Made by a program: the position numbers and the translations under genes. This document shows, one piece after another, positions 1-6,416 of a stretch of 7,319 bases of DNA; the stretch's first letter is position 1, and every line of letters starts with the position of its first letter. The notes below the pieces were generated by a model, which saw nothing but the letters and a program-made list of their open reading frames with translations, ran no database searches and was not told the origin of the DNA. Source of the DNA: an uncultured Thermoleophilia bacterium (lineage in GTDB: Bacteria > Actinomycetota > Thermoleophilia > Gaiellales > F1-60-MAGs149); NCBI GenBank assembly GCA_902806305.1, contig CADCWC010000193.1, positions 1 to 7,319 of the forward strand, read 5' to 3'.

Positions 1-396
1 CGCGTCGCGACCGGCGGCGAGAGCCTCGGCGACCGCGGCTTCTTCGTGCAGCCGACCGTCGTCACCGACGTCGGCCAGGACGACGAGATCGTGCAGCGCG
101 AGGTCTTCGGACCGGTCGTCACGGTGCAGCGCTTCGACGACGAGGCCGAGGCGCTCGCCTGGGCGAACGGCGTCGAGTACGGGCTGTCGGCCTCGGTCTG
201 GAGCCGTGACATCGGGCGCTGCATGCGGATGGCCCGGAAGCTCGAGTTCGGGGCCGTGTGGCTGAACGACCACTTCACCATCACGCCCGAGATGCCGCAC
301 GGCGGCTACAAGCAGTCCGGCTACGGCAAGGACCTCTCGGCCTACGCGCTCGAGGAGTACACGATCGTCAAGCACGTGATGATCAACCTCGAGTAG
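1..396 (+). CDS. Aldehyde dehydrogenase, C-terminal part (aminobutyraldehyde dehydrogenase-like)
   Basis: The gene is cut by the left edge; 131 codons in frame 1 remain before TAG at 394-396. The visible part is the end of the NAD(P)-dependent aldehyde dehydrogenase fold: a GG...RGFFVQPTVVTDV segment, then QREVFGPVVTV, whose Glu (codon 100-102) is the family residue that contacts the cofactor ribose. The catalytic Cys lies upstream, outside the window. The tail WLNDHFTITPEMPHGGYKQS followed by GYGKDLSAYALEEYT resembles 4-aminobutanal dehydrogenases (PatD/YdcW type), which oxidise 4-aminobutanal from putrescine to GABA. That assignment comes from remembered family resemblance. Betaine aldehyde or another omega-amino aldehyde is a possible alternative substrate. 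The soluble cytoplasmic enzyme would produce NADH. Membership of the superfamily is near certain; the exact substrate is moderately supported. Confidence 0.9.
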   Translation, partial: RVATGGESLGDRGFFVQPTVVTDVGQDDEIVQREVFGPVVTVQRFDDEAEALAWANGVEYGLSASVWSRDIGRCMRMARKLEFGAVWLNDHFTITPEMPHGGYKQSGYGKDLSAYALEEYTIVKHVMINLE

Positions 397-408
397 GCGC
401 GCCGGCGC

Positions 409-422
409 CCCCGCCGACGGGG
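409..422 (+). terminator. Small GC hairpin after the aldehyde dehydrogenase
   Basis: CCCCG (409-413) and CGGGG (418-422) form a 5-bp stem with loop CCGA, 13 bases after the aldehyde dehydrogenase stop. No T-run follows, so this is at best a weak intrinsic terminator, and in DNA this GC-rich such hairpins arise often by chance. It sits directly before the promoter-like TACGAT at 426, so it could separate the two transcription units. Confidence 0.25.
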
Positions 423-425
423 CGG

Positions 426-431
426 TACGAT
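426..431 (+). promoter_or_regulatory. Candidate -10 element (TACGAT) for the UspA-like gene
   Basis: TACGAT fits the TANNNT pattern common to actinobacterial housekeeping promoters. It would place a start of transcription near 438, giving a leader of about 50 bases before the ATG at 490. No convincing -35 hexamer is visible around 403-408, so the call rests on the -10 and the position alone. Confidence 0.3.
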
Positions 432-473
432 GGCACCTCGGAGCCATGTGCGGATCGGCGCGTGAGCGCCGGC

Positions 474-481
474 GGAGGTGA
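474..481 (+). promoter_or_regulatory. Strong Shine-Dalgarno deciding the start at 490
   Basis: GGAGGTGA at 474-481 is a full match to the 16S anti-Shine-Dalgarno core. Its spacing to the ATG at 490 is 8 bases, which is ideal. The in-frame GTG at 478 lies inside this element and cannot be its start codon, so the protein begins at 490 rather than at the longest open frame. Confidence 0.8.
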
Positions 482-489
482 CGCGCGAG

Positions 490-921
490 ATGACGAAGGT
501 CCTGATCGTGGCCAACGAGACGGTCGGCGCCGACGAGCTGATGGCCGAGGTCCGGCGGCTCCCCGACTTCGCGACGTCGGAGTTCTTCGTCGCCGTGCCG
601 GCCCGGCCGTTGCACGAGGTGCACGGTTCGGTCTGGACGCAGGACGGCGCCCAGGAGGCGGCGCAGTCGCGCCTCGACAGCACGCTGCAGATCCTGGACC
701 GGGAGGGCTGCTCCGCGCGGGGCGAGATCGGTGACACGTCGCCGGTCAACGCCGTGCGCGACGCCCTGCTCGACTTCGATCCCGACCTGATCATCGTCTC
801 GACCCACCCCGAGGGACGGTCGACCTGGCTCCGCCGTGGCGACGTCGACAAGATCCGCGCCAAGTTCGGGAAGCCCGTCGTGCACATCGTGTCGCACGTC
901 CGGGAGGAAGCGCCGCGCTGA
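490..921 (+). CDS. Small UspA-fold (universal stress-like) protein
   Basis: A 143-residue soluble protein with no signal peptide or membrane segment. The pattern is that of a small Rossmann-like alpha/beta domain: first strand KVLIVAN (3-9), a charged middle with AQEAAQSRLDSTLQILDREG (54-73) as a probable helix, GDTSPVNAVRDAL (81-93), then PDLIIVST (98-105) followed by HPEGRSTWLRRG (106-117), and a last strand KPVVHIV (128-134). Length and order match UspA-family domains. The usual C-terminal nucleotide loop (G-X2-G-X9-G-S/T) is not present; the STHPEGRSTW segment occupies its place. Similar short proteins with an 'STHP-GRS-WL' signature occur, as I recall, in related actinobacteria and have no defined function. 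The gene has its own ribosome-binding site and a possible promoter 59 bases upstream, so it is probably not in operon with the aldehyde dehydrogenase. Ligand and partner are unknown. Confidence 0.8.
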   Translation: MTKVLIVANETVGADELMAEVRRLPDFATSEFFVAVPARPLHEVHGSVWTQDGAQEAAQSRLDSTLQILDREGCSARGEIGDTSPVNAVRDALLDFDPDLIIVSTHPEGRSTWLRRGDVDKIRAKFGKPVVHIVSHVREEAPR

Positions 922-961
922 TTCGCCCTGCGTTCTCGCGCTCGAGTGAAGGCATGAGCGT

Positions 962-1041
962 GATCTGGACTTCGCCGGCCTCTTCGACGCCTCGACGTAC
1001 CCTCCCGGCATCTCGACGAACTCCGCCGCGAATGGCCGTAG
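962..1041 (+). pseudogene. VapB-type antitoxin remnant (C-terminal tail, frameshifted)
   Basis: Only the tail of an antitoxin is readable. Frame 2 from 962 gives DLDFAGLFDASTYPPG; after loss of one base near 1008-1009 the reading continues as HLDELRREWP and stops at TAG 1039-1041. Together this resembles the toxin-binding tails of antitoxins paired with PIN toxins, which in actinobacteria often read like 'YPPGYLDELRREW'. An in-frame TGA at 947-949 closes the frame upstream, and only 40 bases separate it from the UspA-like gene, so the N-terminal DNA-binding domain is missing. The stop overlaps the ATG (1032) of the following toxin remnant by 10 bases, the usual VapBC arrangement. This partnership is the main support for the call. 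The antitoxin subclass (AbrB, Phd or ribbon-helix-helix) cannot be told. Confidence 0.55.
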
Positions 1042-1445
1042 CGGTCTTCGACGCGTGCGTGCTCATCGGGTACCGCGGTCGCGATGACGCCACACCACAT
1101 CGACGCGACCGAGCATGTAGGTGCGTCGCTCGCCGCCGGCACGCGTCGCGTCGTGTCGGCCTTCAACGCCACCAAGGTGCTGATCGGTCCGCTCCGTACC
1201 GGCGGCCCTGCCGAGGCGAAGCAGGTCGCGACGATGTCGTCCGTCTCCGTATCGAGACGATCGTCGTCGACATGGCTCTGGCCGAGCGCGCCGCCGCCGT
1301 GCGGGCTCGGACGCGGTTGCGGCTCCGTGACGCCTACGCCGTCGCCACCGCCGTCCACGCCGAGAAGCGTGGCTCGGACGTGCGCATCGAGAGCTTCGAT
1401 CGCGACGTCGTCGAGGCGTACGCCGGCCTTCGTCCCTTCTCGTGG
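1032..1445 (+). pseudogene. VapC-type PIN-domain toxin, decayed by two frameshifts
   Basis: The remnant begins at ATG 1032 with MAVAVFDACVLIGYRGRDDA in frame 3, the first strand and first catalytic Asp (codon 1050-1052) of a PIN ribonuclease. An extra A at about 1092 moves the reading to frame 1, which gives HHIDATEHVGASLAAGTRRV, a VVSAF stretch and KVLIGPLRTGG. Loss of one base at about 1237-1243 returns it to frame 3: VRLRIETIVVDMALAERAAA, then LRLRDAYAVATA (Asp at 1329-1331), ESFDRDV (Asp at 1398-1400) and YAGLRPF. Repaired, this makes about 135 residues, the normal VapC length. The acidic residue expected just before VLIGP is Lys (AAG at 1174-1176), so a metal-binding Glu is lost. No stop is found where the domain should end; frame 3 runs on to 1586. 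Intact VapC proteins cleave RNA, often tRNA; this copy cannot be made. Two sequencing errors are an alternative for the frameshifts but not for the Glu-to-Lys change. Confidence 0.8.
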
Positions 1446-1507
1446 CGGGTGGCGGCAGCCGGCGACGCGACGGCCGTCGGCGCCAGGGGCCGCCCTGGCC
1501 GGCGCCC

Positions 1508-1530
1508 ATTGATTCCGCTACCGTCTCAAT
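1508..1530 (+). promoter_or_regulatory. Candidate promoter region of the glutamate dehydrogenase, with small inverted repeat
   Basis: TACCGT at 1519-1524 fits the TANNNT -10 pattern and would start transcription near 1531. It is flanked by ATTGA (1508-1512) and TCAAT (1526-1530), an exact 5-bp inverted repeat with 13 bases between the arms. This is the most AT-rich short patch nearby. A -35 element is not clear (CTGGCC would occupy the position). The repeat could be an operator, but its arms are short. Confidence 0.35.
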
Positions 1531-1533
1531 CGG

Positions 1534-1554
1534 GCGGGAGGGCGCGCCTCCCGC
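1534..1554 (+). promoter_or_regulatory. Stable hairpin in the glutamate dehydrogenase leader
   Basis: GCGGGAGG (1534-1541) pairs exactly with CCTCCCGC (1547-1554) over 8 bp around loop GCGCG. It would lie at the very 5' end of the transcript from the candidate promoter at 1519, and it ends 6 bases before the AGGAG ribosome-binding site. There is no T-run, so a classical terminator is unlikely. A 5' stabilising stem or a translational control element is possible. The left arm carries a Shine-Dalgarno-like GGGAGG that is sequestered in the stem. Confidence 0.45.
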
Positions 1555-1576
1555 GCTCCGAGGAGACGAGGCCGGG

Positions 1577-4500
1577 GTGGGTGTGATCGACCAGGCGGCG
1601 ACGGCGGGGCACGGTCCGCTGGTCCGCGAGCTGCTCGATCTCGTCGCGCGACGCGTTCCGGGACCGCGGGGCGGAAGCCTCGGCGCGTTCGCGCGCGCCT
1701 ACGTGCGCCGGCTGCCGGCGGAGCTCGCAGGCACGCTGAGCGCCGAGGAGCTCTTCGGCCAGATCGTCGGGCTCTACGAGCTCGCGGAGCGTCGGGGCGC
1801 CGCCGAGGTCGCCGTGCGGGCCCTCAACCCGACGCCCGCGGCCGACGGCTACGCCACCGCGGGATCGGTGATCGAGACGAACTGCGAGGACTCGCCCTTC
1901 CTCGTCGACACGGTGCTCGAGGAGCTCGCCGGGCGCGACCTGCGGGTCCGCTTCGTCGTGCACCCCGTGATCGGCACGGAACGTGACGAGGACGGCACGC
2001 TGCTGCGCGTCGCGGGCGTGCGCGACGCGCCGACGCGCGAGTCGGTCATGCACTTCGAGACGGAGACCGCCGTCCCGGACCACCGGTTGGCCGCCGTCGC
2101 GGCGGGCGTGCGCCGGTGCCTCGGTGACGTCCGCCTCGCGGTGCGCGACTTCGCCGCCATGAAGGACTGTGTCCGGCGCCTCGTCGAGGTCGTCCGGAGC
2201 GGGGCGGGCCACTACGCCGGCGACGAGGTCGAGGATGCCGTCGCCTTCCTCGAATGGCTGGCGAACGGCCACTTCGTGTTCCTCGGCTACCGCGAGTACG
2301 ACATCGTCGACCACGACGGCGAGCCGGCGCGGGCGGTCCGCCCCGGATCCGGCCTCGGCATCCTCAGCCGTGAGGACGCCTCGCAGTACGCGCGCCCGGT
2401 GCCGCTCGCGGCCATCGACCCGGCGCTCCGGGCCCGCCTGGAGCAGGGCGACCTCCTGACCGTGTCGAAGACGAACCGCCTCTCGACCGTCCACCGGCGC
2501 GTGCCGATGGACTACGTCGCCGTGCGGCGGGTGGACGCCGACGGGCGCACCGTCGGCGAGCTGCTCCTGCTCGGGCTGTTCACCTCCCAGGCCTACATGG
2601 AGCAGGCCGGCCGGATCCCGCTGCTGCGGCGGAAGCTCCGGCAGATCCTCGACGTCGAGGACCTGATCGAGGGCTCGCACGACTACAAGACGGCTGTCGG
2701 CATCTTCGAGTCCTTCCCGAAGGACGAGCTGTTCGCGGCCGACGTCGCGGAGCTGCGGCGCAACATCGTCGGCCTGCTCGAGCTGCAGGAGAGCCGGCGC
2801 GTGCGGCTCTTCTACCGTCGCGACCTGCACGGGCGGAGCGTGTCGCTCGTCGTGGCGCTGCCGCGCGACCGGTTCTCGGCGGCGCTGCGCCACCGTCTGC
2901 AGGAGCTCTTCCGCGAGCGCTTCAACGGCACGAACGTCGACTACCACCTCTCGCTCGGGGACACGGACCCGGCCCAGCTGCACTTCGCGGTGCACGTGCC
3001 CGAGGGCGAGATCCCCGACGTCTCGTTCGTGGAGCTCGAGCAGGAGGTCGTGGCCCTCACCCGCACCTGGGACGACCGCCTGCGCGAGCGGCTGATCGCC
3101 CGCCACGGCGAGCGGCGCGGCCGCGAGCTCGCCGAGCGCTACGCCGCGCGCCTGCCCGACTACTACAAGAGCTCGACGGATCCGTACCTGTCGGTCCTCG
3201 ACATCGACCAGTTCGAGCGCCTCGAGGCGGGGGCGCCGTTCGCCGTCGCGCTGCAGAACGAGCGCGGCGACGAGGGCAGCCTGACCCGCGTGGGTCTCTA
3301 CAAGGCAGGCGGCAAGGTTCCCCTGTCCGACTTCCTGCCGATCCTGGAGCACCTCGGCCTCCGGGTCATCGAGGAGGTGCCGACCCGTCTGCGCGGCGGC
3401 GACGAGGCGACGTACCTCCACGACTTCGGCGTCCTCGACGGGTCCGGTCGGCTGCTCGACCTCGCCGAGTGCGGCACGCGGGTCGCGGACCTCATCTCGG
3501 CCGTCTGGACCGGCGAGGCGGAGAGCGACTCGTTGAACCGGCTCGTCGTCTCGGCCGGCCTGACCTGGCGCCAGGTCGCCGTCCTGCGGGCCTACCGCCG
3601 GTATCAGGCGCGCGTGGGGATCGAGTTCACCGAGGCCTACCAGGCGGACGCGTTCGCCGCCAATCCGGCGCTGGCGGCCGGGCTCGTGCGCCTGTTCGAA
3701 TGCCGGTTCGACCCCGGCGGGCCGACGAGCGTGGACGCGGAGGCCGAGCTGCGGGCCGAGCTCGAGACCGGGCTCGACGCCGTCTCATCGCTCGACGAGG
3801 ACCGCATCCTGCGCGGGCAGCTCGCCCTCGTCGAGGCCACCGTCCGCACGAACGTGTTCCGGCCGGGTCGTCGCGGGCTGTCGTTCAAGCTCCTGTCGGC
3901 CGCGGTGCCGGGCATGCCGAAGCCGTTCCCGCTCTACGACGTCTTCGTGTACTCGCCGGAGATGGAGGGCGTGCACCTGCGGGGCGGCAAGGTGGCCCGG
4001 GGCGGCATCCGCTGGTCGGACCGCCGCGAGGACTTCCGCACCGAGGTGCTCGGGCTGATGAAGGCCCAGATGGTGAAGAACGCCGTCATCGTCCCGGTCG
4101 GCGCGAAGGGCGGCTTCGTCCTCAAGCGGGCGCCGGAGGAGCGGGACGCCCTTCGCGCCGACGTGCTCGAGCAGTACACGACCTTCATCCGCGGGCTGCT
4201 CGACCTCACCGACGACCTGGTCGACGGTCGGGTCGTGCACCCGCCCGACGTGCGGGTGCTCGACGACGACGACCCGTACCTCGTCGTGGCGGCCGACAAG
4301 GGGACCGCGACCTTCTCCGACACCGCGAACGGGGTGGCGCGCGAGTACGGCTACTGGCTCGACGACGCCTTCGCCTCCGGCGGGTCGGCCGGCTACGACC
4401 ACAAGGGGCTCGGGATCACCGCCCGGGGTGCCTGGGAGTCCGTTCGGCGCCACTTCCGCGAGCTCGGCGTCGACGTCATGGTCGAGCCGTTCACCGTCGT

Positions 4501-6379
4501 CGGGGTCGGCGACATGTCCGGTGACGTGTTCGGCAACGGCATGCTGCTCTCGCGTCGGACGCGCCTCCTCGCGGCGTTCGACCACCGCCACATCTTCCTC
4601 GACCCCGACCCCGACCCCGAGGTCTCGTTCGCCGAACGCGCGCGGCTCTTCGCCCTGCCGCGCTCGTCCTGGGAGGACTACGACCGGACCGCCATCTCGG
4701 CGGGCGGCGGCGTCTGGCCGCGCACGACGAAGCGCATCCCGCTGTCCCCGGAGGCCCGGCGTGCGCTCGGGGTCGAGATCGAGGCGGGTACGCCCGCCGA
4801 GATCCTCCGGGCCGTGCTGCGTGCACCGGTGGACCTGTTCTGGAACGGCGGCATCGGCACCTTCGTCAAGGCCCGCACCGAGTCGAACGTGGAGGTCGGC
4901 GACCGGACGAACGACGCGATCCGAATCGACGGCGCCGACCTGCGGGCGCGGGTCGTCGGGGAGGGCGGCAACCTGGGCCTCACGCAGCGTGGGCGGATCG
5001 AGTACGCCGAGGCGGGCGGCCGAATCAACATCGACGCGATCGACAACTCCGCGGGCGTGGACCTCTCGGACCACGAGGTGAACCTCAAGATCCTGCTCGG
5101 CCTGGCCGAGGCCCGCGGCGACCTGACGCGGAAGCAGCGCGACGAGCTGCTCGCGAGCGTGGCCGACGACGTGGTCGCCCACGTGCTCTACGACAACTAC
5201 CTCCAGGCGCAGATCCTCTCGCAGGAGGTGCTCGTGTCCTCGGCGCGGCTCGAGGCCTACGAGGACCTGATGGCGCGGCTCGAGGGCGAGGGCCTGCTCG
5301 AGCGGACGATCGAGACGCTGCCCTCGACGGAGGAGATGGCCGAGCGCCGCCGCAGCGGACGCGGCCTGCCCCGGCCCGTGCTCTGCGTGCTGCTCGCCTA
5401 CGCCAAGCGCAGCCTGAAGGCTGCCGTGCTCGCGTCGGACCTGCCGGACGAGCGCTACCTGGACGGCGAGCTGCGGCGCTACTTCCCGGATCGGGTCGTC
5501 GAGCGCTTCGAGCCGCTCCTCGCCGAGCATCCGCTGCGCCGCGAGATGCTGGCCACGATCGTGGCCAACGACGTCGTCAACTCCCTGGGCGTCACGTTCG
5601 TGGCCCGACTCGCCGCCGAGACGGGCGCCGAGCCGGCCGACATCGCCCGGGCCTTCTGGACGGCGCGGGAGGTCACGGGCGCGGTCGTCCGCTGGGCGCG
5701 GGTCGAGGCGCTCGACGGGCGGATCGACCCGTTGCTGCAGAACGACCTGATGACGCGGGTGGACGGGCTGGTCGAGTCGGTGGCGCGCTGGTACCTGACC
5801 CGCAGCACGTCCCGGGACCTGGCCGTCGCGATCGACACCTCGCGGGCGGCGATGGAGGAGCTCTCGGCCGTGATCCACGAGACCGGCTCGCCCGAGTGGC
5901 AGGCGGCGCGGGAGGAGACCGTCCGCCGGCTCGTGGAGGCGGGCGTGCCGCACGAGCAGGCGGCGGCGCACGCGTTCGCGCCGGAGCTCGAGCACGGCCC
6001 CGACATCATCGCCGTCGCGTCGACGACGGGCCGGTCGATCGCGGATGTCGCACACGCGTTCTTCCTGCTCGGCGAGCGGCTGCACCTCGACTGGCTCGAG
6101 GAGCGGGTGGCGGAGCTGCCGGCCGCGACCCGCTGGCAGCGGTGGTCGCTGCAGGCGATCGCGGACGACCTCATGCTCGTGCGGCGGGAGGTGGCCGGAC
6201 GCGTCCTGGCCGAGGCGGGCGACCTCCGCGTGGAGGACGCGCTCGACGTCTACCTCGCCGGCCGGACCGAGGCCTACGAGCGCCTGTCACGGCTGATGGA
6301 CACGCTGGCCCTCGAGGGCGTCCACGACCAGGCCGTGCTGACCGTCGCGCTTCGCCAGGTCCGCAACGTGGTCGGGTGA
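1577..6379 (+). CDS. gdh: NAD-specific glutamate dehydrogenase, 180-kDa class
   Basis: A 1600-residue cytoplasmic enzyme converting L-glutamate and NAD+ to 2-oxoglutarate, ammonia and NADH, the catabolic direction. Length matches the large GDH family (about 1590-1650). The N-terminal half has ACT-like regulatory regions: SVIETNCEDSPFLVDTVLEE near 97-116, a second around 408-475 and a third around 554-605. The catalytic part shows GGIRWSD (809-815), KAQMVKN (829-835) and GAKGGF (842-847), where Lys834 and Lys844 correspond to the substrate and catalytic lysines. GVGDMSGDVFGNG (976-988) is the dinucleotide-binding turn, and GEGGN (1128-1132) and DNSAGVDLSDHEVN (1156-1169) follow. About 430 further residues form the helical C-terminal domain. 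GTG 1577 is chosen because AGGAG (1561-1565) lies 11 bases ahead; GTG 1583 is possible. The frame is open back to 1442, but that part overlaps the toxin remnant. Related enzymes are controlled by amino acids, and in mycobacteria by GarA; neither can be read here. Confidence 0.96.
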   Translation: MGVIDQAATAGHGPLVRELLDLVARRVPGPRGGSLGAFARAYVRRLPAELAGTLSAEELFGQIVGLYELAERRGAAEVAVRALNPTPAADGYATAGSVIETNCEDSPFLVDTVLEELAGRDLRVRFVVHPVIGTERDEDGTLLRVAGVRDAPTRESVMHFETETAVPDHRLAAVAAGVRRCLGDVRLAVRDFAAMKDCVRRLVEVVRSGAGHYAGDEVEDAVAFLEWLANGHFVFLGYREYDIVDHDGEPARAVRPGSGLGILSREDASQYARPVPLAAIDPALRARLEQGDLLTVSKTNRLSTVHRRVPMDYVAVRRVDADGRTVGELLLLGLFTSQAYMEQAGRIPLLRRKLRQILDVEDLIEGSHDYKTAVGIFESFPKDELFAADVAELRRNIVGLLELQESRRVRLFYRRDLHGRSVSLVVALPRDRFSAALRHRLQELFRERFNGTNVDYHLSLGDTDPAQLHFAVHVPEGEIPDVSFVELEQEVVALTRTWDDRLRERLIARHGERRGRELAERYAARLPDYYKSSTDPYLSVLDIDQFERLEAGAPFAVALQNERGDEGSLTRVGLYKAGGKVPLSDFLPILEHLGLRVIEEVPTRLRGGDEATYLHDFGVLDGSGRLLDLAECGTRVADLISAVWTGEAESDSLNRLVVSAGLTWRQVAVLRAYRRYQARVGIEFTEAYQADAFAANPALAAGLVRLFECRFDPGGPTSVDAEAELRAELETGLDAVSSLDEDRILRGQLALVEATVRTNVFRPGRRGLSFKLLSAAVPGMPKPFPLYDVFVYSPEMEGVHLRGGKVARGGIRWSDRREDFRTEVLGLMKAQMVKNAVIVPVGAKGGFVLKRAPEERDALRADVLEQYTTFIRGLLDLTDDLVDGRVVHPPDVRVLDDDDPYLVVAADKGTATFSDTANGVAREYGYWLDDAFASGGSAGYDHKGLGITARGAWESVRRHFRELGVDVMVEPFTVVGVGDMSGDVFGNGMLLSRRTRLLAAFDHRHIFLDPDPDPEVSFAERARLFALPRSSWEDYDRTAISAGGGVWPRTTKRIPLSPEARRALGVEIEAGTPAEILRAVLRAPVDLFWNGGIGTFVKARTESNVEVGDRTNDAIRIDGADLRARVVGEGGNLGLTQRGRIEYAEAGGRINIDAIDNSAGVDLSDHEVNLKILLGLAEARGDLTRKQRDELLASVADDVVAHVLYDNYLQAQILSQEVLVSSARLEAYEDLMARLEGEGLLERTIETLPSTEEMAERRRSGRGLPRPVLCVLLAYAKRSLKAAVLASDLPDERYLDGELRRYFPDRVVERFEPLLAEHPLRREMLATIVANDVVNSLGVTFVARLAAETGAEPADIARAFWTAREVTGAVVRWARVEALDGRIDPLLQNDLMTRVDGLVESVARWYLTRSTSRDLAVAIDTSRAAMEELSAVIHETGSPEWQAAREETVRRLVEAGVPHEQAAAHAFAPELEHGPDIIAVASTTGRSIADVAHAFFLLGERLHLDWLEERVAELPAATRWQRWSLQAIADDLMLVRREVAGRVLAEAGDLRVEDALDVYLAGRTEAYERLSRLMDTLALEGVHDQAVLTVALRQVRNVVG

Positions 6380-6398
6380 CCGCACCGCACGCGCGGTC
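6378..6398 (+). terminator. Hairpin overlapping the dehydrogenase stop codon
   Basis: GACCGC (6378-6383) pairs with GCGGTC (6393-6398) around a 9-base loop. A competing shorter stem uses ACCGC (6384-6388) and GCGGT (6393-6397). No T-run follows and the next gene starts at 6417, so termination here would be weak. It could equally be chance pairing in GC-rich DNA. Confidence 0.25.
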
Positions 6399-6403
6399 GC
6401 CGG

Positions 6404-6409
6404 TAGCCT
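6404..6409 (+). promoter_or_regulatory. Candidate -10 (TAGCCT) for a leaderless transcript
   Basis: TAGCCT fits TANNNT and ends exactly 7 bases before the ATG at 6417, so transcription would begin at or next to the start codon. There is no Shine-Dalgarno at a usable distance: the only purine run, AGGG at 6412-6415, is one base from the ATG. Leaderless mRNAs of this geometry are common in actinobacteria. No good -35 is visible at 6381-6386. Confidence 0.5.
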
Positions 6410-6416
6410 TCAGGGC

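Noticed and set aside
478..489. GTG 478 as start of the UspA-like gene
   Set aside because: The GTG lies inside the GGAGGTGA Shine-Dalgarno itself; ATG 490 has ideal spacing.
342..1358. Reverse-strand 338-codon open frame across the UspA-like gene and the TA remnant
   Set aside because: It spans antisense to three unrelated features and lacks any recognisable domain; its Arg/Ser-rich composition is typical of a shadow frame.
1442..1576. Extended N-terminus of glutamate dehydrogenase from GTG 1442
   Set aside because: The extension is Arg/Gly-rich, overlaps the toxin remnant and the leader hairpin, and would exceed the usual family N-terminus. A ribosome-binding site supports 1577.
954..1586. 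A single 210-residue protein starting at ATG 954
   Set aside because: Only parts of this frame look like protein (1032-1091 and about 1243-1440). The middle is Arg-rich shadow sequence where the real PIN segment continues in another frame, so it is a pseudogene, not one gene.
1526..3421. Long reverse-strand open frame (631 codons) opposite gdh
   Set aside because: It is antisense to the strongly recognisable dehydrogenase. Its sequence is low-complexity and rich in Arg, Ala, Glu, Val and Leu, as expected from GC-rich codon shadowing, and it has no family motif.
4599..4621. Triple GACCCC-G tandem repeat inside gdh
   Set aside because: It encodes the DPDPDPE stretch, and a similar Asp-Pro-rich turn is normal at this place in large GDHs; it is not an independent repeat element.
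3785..6085. Long reverse-strand open frame (766 codons) opposite gdh
   Set aside because: Same explanation: complementary-strand shadow of high third-position GC, with no domain signature.
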